A DNA stretch of 64,000 nt from Brachycybe producta. Lineage: Eukaryota > Arthropoda > Diplopoda > Playtdesmida > Andrognathidae. The position numbers and the translations under genes are program-made. Shown piece after piece: positions 61,741 to 64,000 of this stretch. Numbering within the stretch: position 1 is the stretch's first letter; each line of letters opens with the position of its first letter. The notes beneath the pieces were generated by a model. The model had not been told where the DNA came from and made no database searches. It was given only the letters and a program-made list of their open reading frames with translations. The stretch spans positions 2,622,155-2,686,154 of the forward strand of contig JAUPFP010000013.1 of the NCBI GenBank assembly GCA_036925085.1. The letters are read 5' to 3'.

Positions 61741-64000
61741 AATAGATAATATATATATATAAAATATATAGAATTAAATATCTCTAATTATTAAAAACAC
61801 AAATGCTACATATTTAAAATTTCAGTTGGCAGTTAACAACGTAAATCAAACTATAGATTTGAAACAAATTAATGAAGACTAAAGATAAGAAGCCAGTGAT
61901 TTTTTTTAAAAAAAACATAGTTTAAATTTTAGTTTCTTTCTGAAGGAAACGATTCTTTTCAAGCGTTAAATTTTAAAATTCAATAACTTTTTTTTTAATT
62001 CTCTCCCTATTCATTTTTAAAGTTGCAATAAAACTATTTTTGACAAACAACCAAAGAGAGTTTTTCAAATGTGATTGATGATTTTATTGTTTCTACATTT
62101 ATAATATTTTATTTTAAACAACCAAATATACTTTTGATAAAAAAAGATTGGGACGTTGCTTATGGAACATAGGCCTACTTGCACATTGTGTATTTAGGTA
62201 GCCTACACATTCCCAATATTTCTTATGTTCACCTTTGAAAAAACATCAGAATGAAAAAGATGTGTTCAAAGAACAGTACACAGATAAGAACAAATTGTAT
62301 GGCTGTATATCTTTTTTTAGAGAGAAAAAAACGCCTAAATCCGAATTTTTCTCCCTATTTCTCTACTTTCACCATTTGTAAACAACCTCATTGTACTAGT
62401 AGTAGTAGTAGTACTAGTAGTAGTACTGACAAATGTCACTTGTGGTGATATTATTTTGTTAAAAGAGAATCGATCGATTTGAGTTTAGGTCAATACTACA
62501 CAGAGTAAGTAGATTCTACAATCTCAACCCAAGTTAAAAAAAATATATATATAAGCCTGGGCCTAGAATGTACTTTCTATAGGCTTAAAAAGAACTAGGC
62601 CATCATCATCATCATCGTCATCGTCATCGTCATTCTATTCTTTTTTTATACTAGAATTACAATCACACATGTACCAAGTACACACACACACACATACACA
62701 GACAAAACCATCACTGCCACAGGTGTTTTTGCCTTAAAACAATCTTTTTCTTTGTTTGAAATGAAAGAACAGCTGCTCAAAACCTTTACTGACATTCAAC
62801 ACTATACTGAAGAAGAGAGAGAAAAAAAACTAGATTTTGCGCCCATTATTTGTTTTATCTATTCTGTGTACTTTTTCAATAAATGGCAGAATTACTTTTG
62901 ATGAAAAATCGAGAAATTCAGGGGTATATACAGTACATGACAGTGGGTATAGAAGGTCGAATGTTTGTATGTGTTTGGTGTTTTAATTTCATTTTGAACT
63001 AACATAACAACTAAATAAAATACTAAACAAACTAACATAACTTCATCTGAAGCAGGTTTTTTTGTGAAATTGGGAATAAGCTGTTAACTTTTTTTTCTTA
63101 ATTATAATATACTATACGGTATTATTAAAACTACAATTTTTTTATAAGCTATTGGAAAGCACTGTTTATTAAAGTTTAGCATTTGTTTGGTTTATTGCTT
63201 AGCCTATTTAGATGGTGCTACAAATTAGATTACTTCAAGTGTCATTTACATAATATGTAACTACAGAAAATGTTAGCACTGTGAATTTCTCCTAAATATT
63301 GCAAACTTTCTGCACAGTCAATGTGGAAAGAAAACCCCTTGCAATTCGTGCAGAAGTATAATTATCATATATTGGGAAATCGCAATTTAATTGCATACTG
63401 TTGCTGTAAATACAACCGTTTTGAATGCTATTTTAAACTGTTTGTATTAATTTAAAAATAAAAGCTAGTGTGTCTGTAATATATTAAGAAAGCTGTGGGA
63501 GGCACATTCGAATAGCAGAAAAATTAGAAAGGAATTGTGGGAGAAGGAAAAACATCCATACAAATTAGGTCGTACTATGCTATTTGCCAACTCAAGATTA
63601 ATGGTTTGGTTATTTAAATGCAGAGACTTTTTTCTAAAAGTTGTATTAATGCGCGCTTGTACAGCAGCCTCTGTGAACAAAATAAAAAATAAAGTGGGCT
63701 GAGCATTGTGGGCAAACAAAGAACTGATAGTAAAGCTTGGAACACACAGGCGGAATTCCGCCAAGGAAAAATAAAATAGGAAAAGGAAAAAAAAAGTCAT
63801 TTTCTTGTCCTGTATCTCAGTTGTTCACACACAGAAACAGAAACGTAATGAGGAAAGAAAAGAAACATTATATTTATTGCCAAAATGGATTCCAATTTGC
63901 TTTTTTGTGATGTCACATGCTTCTTTCTGATTGGTGGGAATTTGAACGGAATATTTTGAGAACGGAAAAAGTTGAGCTTTGTTCAACTCATTTTTTTTAT

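Larger units (their letters stand above)
40790..64000. other. Downstream interval without a secure gene, dense in repeats
   Basis: Nothing here could be assigned to a known protein. The missing POLD2 last exon should lie here. The interval holds many foldback copies, GCCCAC-rich elements (43861-44345, 52997-53559), G-runs (44667-44683, 45696-45717), Helitron-like elements (about 47750-48329, 61171-61740), hAT-like CAGTGGTT units, AGGCGACTTTT elements, and TA, TAG, AC and CT microsatellites. Open frames at 47141-47296 and 58389-58700 are unrecognised. Confidence 0.5.

Noticed and set aside
1..64000. CRISPR array, bacterial defence system, viral genes, rRNA genes or reverse transcriptase
   Set aside because: No spaced identical repeats, operon-like ORFs, rRNA-like sequence or RT/integrase motifs were seen; spliced animal genes make a eukaryotic chromosome the only sensible reading.

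Overview
The window is AT-rich animal nuclear DNA. It has spliced genes with GT-AG introns, long non-coding stretches, many homopolymer A/T runs, and a heavy load of small palindromic transposable elements. No bacterial, viral or organellar gene set is visible. The coding content (a TARP/claudin-like calcium-channel gamma subunit, CPPED1, POLD2) is metazoan. Short introns inside genes, large element-filled spaces between them and an extreme foldback/MITE load point to an invertebrate. A tunicate or other marine invertebrate is possible, but the species cannot be fixed from the sequence alone.

Layout. Bases 1-10790 appear to be the first intron of a gamma-subunit-like gene, whose first coding exon is at 10791-11166 on the minus strand; the remaining exons were not found and probably lie beyond base 1. 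Bases 11167-30101 are repeat-rich and intergenic. A five-exon minus-strand gene, CPPED1, occupies 30102-35619; it is complete from ATG to stop and every intron phase agrees. About 1.5 kb away, head to head, POLD2 (small subunit of DNA polymerase delta) starts at 37129 on the plus strand. Nine exons can be followed to 40789, covering all but the last few dozen residues; the last exon was not found. The shared 35620-37128 interval holds a tRNA-derived SINE-like unit and, near POLD2, an E2F-type site, a CACGTG box and inverted CCAAT boxes. From 40790 to 64000 no further gene is secure.

The repeats are the most striking part. At least eight recurrent inverted-repeat families are present in several copies each. 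They include hAT-like elements with exact 8-bp target duplications (27502-27633 and 26842-27025), a unit flanked by TTAAA that has itself been invaded by a second element (52957-53985), a dominant foldback family with about a dozen copies, and pogo/Tigger-like termini. Three Helitron 3' ends (48329, 61171, 61395) show the hairpin, the CTAG terminus and the flanking T expected of that class. A near-perfect hairpin with arms of about 100 bases at 34917-35136 sits inside another repeat. No autonomous transposase, Rep/helicase or reverse transcriptase ORF is visible, so all of these elements appear non-autonomous.

The genes do not form a pathway. CPPED1 and POLD2 may share promoter DNA, and both contain calcineurin-like phosphoesterase folds (active in CPPED1, non-catalytic in POLD2), but their pairing is probably coincidental. 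I saw no multi-gene novel system; the candidates for novelty are the repeat families and a few hairpins.
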